Positions 62,955-64,000 of a stretch of 64,000 bases of DNA are shown here, one piece after another. The position numbers were made by a program, and so were the translations under genes. The notes under the pieces are model-generated. The model was not told the DNA's origin, searched no databases, and saw only the letters and a list, made by a program, of their open reading frames with translations. The stretch comes from Pictodentalium vernedei (lineage: Eukaryota > Mollusca > Scaphopoda > Dentaliida > Dentaliidae): assembly GCA_031216915.1 (NCBI GenBank), contig CM062292.1:199413262-199477261 (forward strand), in the 5' to 3' direction. Position 1 is the stretch's first letter; each line of letters begins with the position of its first letter.

Positions 62955-63164
62955 AATCCACACAGGCAGGGTTAGCATTGATTGAAGACAAGTGCACCAT
63001 CGACGTGCAGTACACCTTAGTACACAGCGTCACCGTGCCCCCCAAGTGGGCAATCGATATGAAGTGCCTTGTCTAAAGACACAACGTAGTTACCCTTAGT
63101 GGGGATCGAACAGAGGACCATTCCGTTTGAAGTCCAATGCCGTATCACTGAGCCACCGCGCTCC
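62955..63164 (-). mobile_element. tRNA-derived SINE, good copy
   Basis: On the minus strand from 63164: GGAGCGCGGTGGCTCAGTGA (A box region), then GTTCGATCCCC at 63101-63111 (B box), then a body 'ctttagacaaggcacttc' and 'ttgcccacttgggg'. The 3' block 'cttcaatcaatgctaaccctgc' is shared with 34265-34458. Pol III promoter boxes are both readable. Confidence 0.85.
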
Positions 63165-63847
63165 GGTATAAAACACTTAAATCTTACCTGCGTCACGTAA
63201 GTACCAGCCTGCTATCAGTGAAGTTAGTTCTGACCTATTATATACTAAACCCCTTGAAATTTCCGGATTCGTTTTGTTTCCCCTTTTCTCGGGAACAAAA
63301 CATAAATCTTCCAATCTGTCATCTTGTTTTAAGGATGTATGAACTCATTTTTTAAGTGCTATGCCTATGATAAATTGAAGTAAAAGGTTTTGTACACTGC
63401 TATTGTCTTTATGGAATGCCAATTAATATCCGTGTTCGCAATGAAGATTGACTATGTCCAAGAAAACTATTGGTCTCGAGCCTCCCCAAATTAAAAAACA
63501 GAACACCAACTTGCGGACAGGCGATGTGCGTCATTGAGTGACGATATCTGTTTTTATTTTCTTGGAAATACTGTTATTTTCTTTCCTCCGTCGCTCGAAA
63601 CATTTTAATAATAATGATAATATTCATATCTGCCTCAGGCATGAAATTAAAAATACACTTGGTCTCAAGTGTAAATCCAGGTCAGTTGTCGGCCACAATT
63701 TATTTTTGAAAATAAGGAGTGTCAATGTTCAGTCGTTTCTCTGATGGTTGTGCCGAAAAGAAGGTTTCACGAAACGTTGTTGTTCAAACCTAAGAGAGAA
63801 GAACACAACGCGGGTGGAATACGGGGGACCGAACTCACGACCCGAGT
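63165..63847. other. Gene-free stretch
   Basis: No supported feature. Confidence 0.5.
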
Positions 63848-63913
63848 TGGAGATTTTTTCTGTATTTCACGAGCGCAGAGTGCGCGCGTGAAATACGGCA
63901 AAATCTCCACCAT
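63848..63913. repeat. Foldback hairpin
   Basis: 'ggagattttttctgtatttcacg' is complementary to 'cgtgaaatacggcaaaatctcc' around a short GC loop. A similar motif 'atttcacgagcgcc...gcgaccgtgaaat' occurs at 42009-42038. Confidence 0.75.
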
Positions 63914-64000
63914 GACTCGCATGAGCGTACGGGGCTTTTTGTGATATAGGAGGGCAAACCTATTGATTTGCCCGAAATCCTGCATGGATGGAATACAAAT

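Overview
The window is animal nuclear DNA, probably from a marine invertebrate: low gene density, many families of small inverted-repeat elements, tRNA-derived SINEs, broken non-LTR, Tc1/mariner and Penelope-like retroelements, and one spliced host exon. I cannot name the species from sequence alone.

The centrepiece is a complete Polinton/Maverick (virus-like DNA transposon) at 9157-27234, about 18.1 kb. It has ~0.5 kb terminal inverted repeats that begin 5'-AGTAGG, and a 6-bp target duplication CCTATG on both sides. A paralogous empty site at 27371-27390 confirms the boundaries. Plus-strand genes on the left are: a conserved hypothetical, a small broken virion-type protein, a broken A32/FtsK-type packaging ATPase, the penton (minor capsid) protein, a glycine-rich virion precursor candidate, a lysine-rich hypothetical, a SAP-like domain plus protein-primed DNA polymerase B separated by a TGA, an adenain-type protease, and a fibre-like repeat protein cut by a TAG. 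Minus-strand genes on the right are: a TFIIS-type zinc ribbon, the double-jelly-roll major capsid protein, a DDE integrase, a zinc-ribbon plus phospholipase A2 protein, a predicted membrane protein and a Cys/His-rich hypothetical. Two minus-strand copies of an unknown gene lie in the middle (14548-15692). Replication (PolB), packaging (ATPase), capsid building (major capsid, penton), maturation (protease), attachment (fibre) and integration are all represented, but at least five lesions show that this copy is decaying. The two convergent gene junctions carry hairpins flanked by A/T tracts, and TATATATA boxes precede many genes.

Left of the Polinton (1-9150): non-LTR retrotransposon remnants, a Tc1/mariner pseudogene (4419-5340), CT microsatellites and a ~155-bp degenerate tandem repeat (8130-9020). 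A ~97-bp inverted repeat pair (7779-7909 and 27458-27555) brackets both the satellite and the Polinton, so the Polinton seems to sit inside an older non-autonomous element.

Right of it (27.5-51 kb): many TTAA-flanked MITEs sharing the end TTAACCCTTT (piggyBac-like), several foldback elements, a 2.6-kb element with ~355-bp inverted termini (35800-38388), two SINEs (the second near 63 kb), and one host gene exon (32830-34124, minus) encoding a cysteine-rich repeat protein.

The 51.3-62.5 kb region holds three copies of one Penelope-like retroelement. The third copy has a nearly intact ORF1 with an SGNH-hydrolase-like domain and an intact ORF2 (reverse transcriptase plus GIY-YIG endonuclease). 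ORF1 ends exactly at a U_UUA_AAC slippery heptamer followed by UAA, and ORF2 continues in the -1 frame. All three copies keep this arrangement, which makes it the strongest candidate for something undescribed here.
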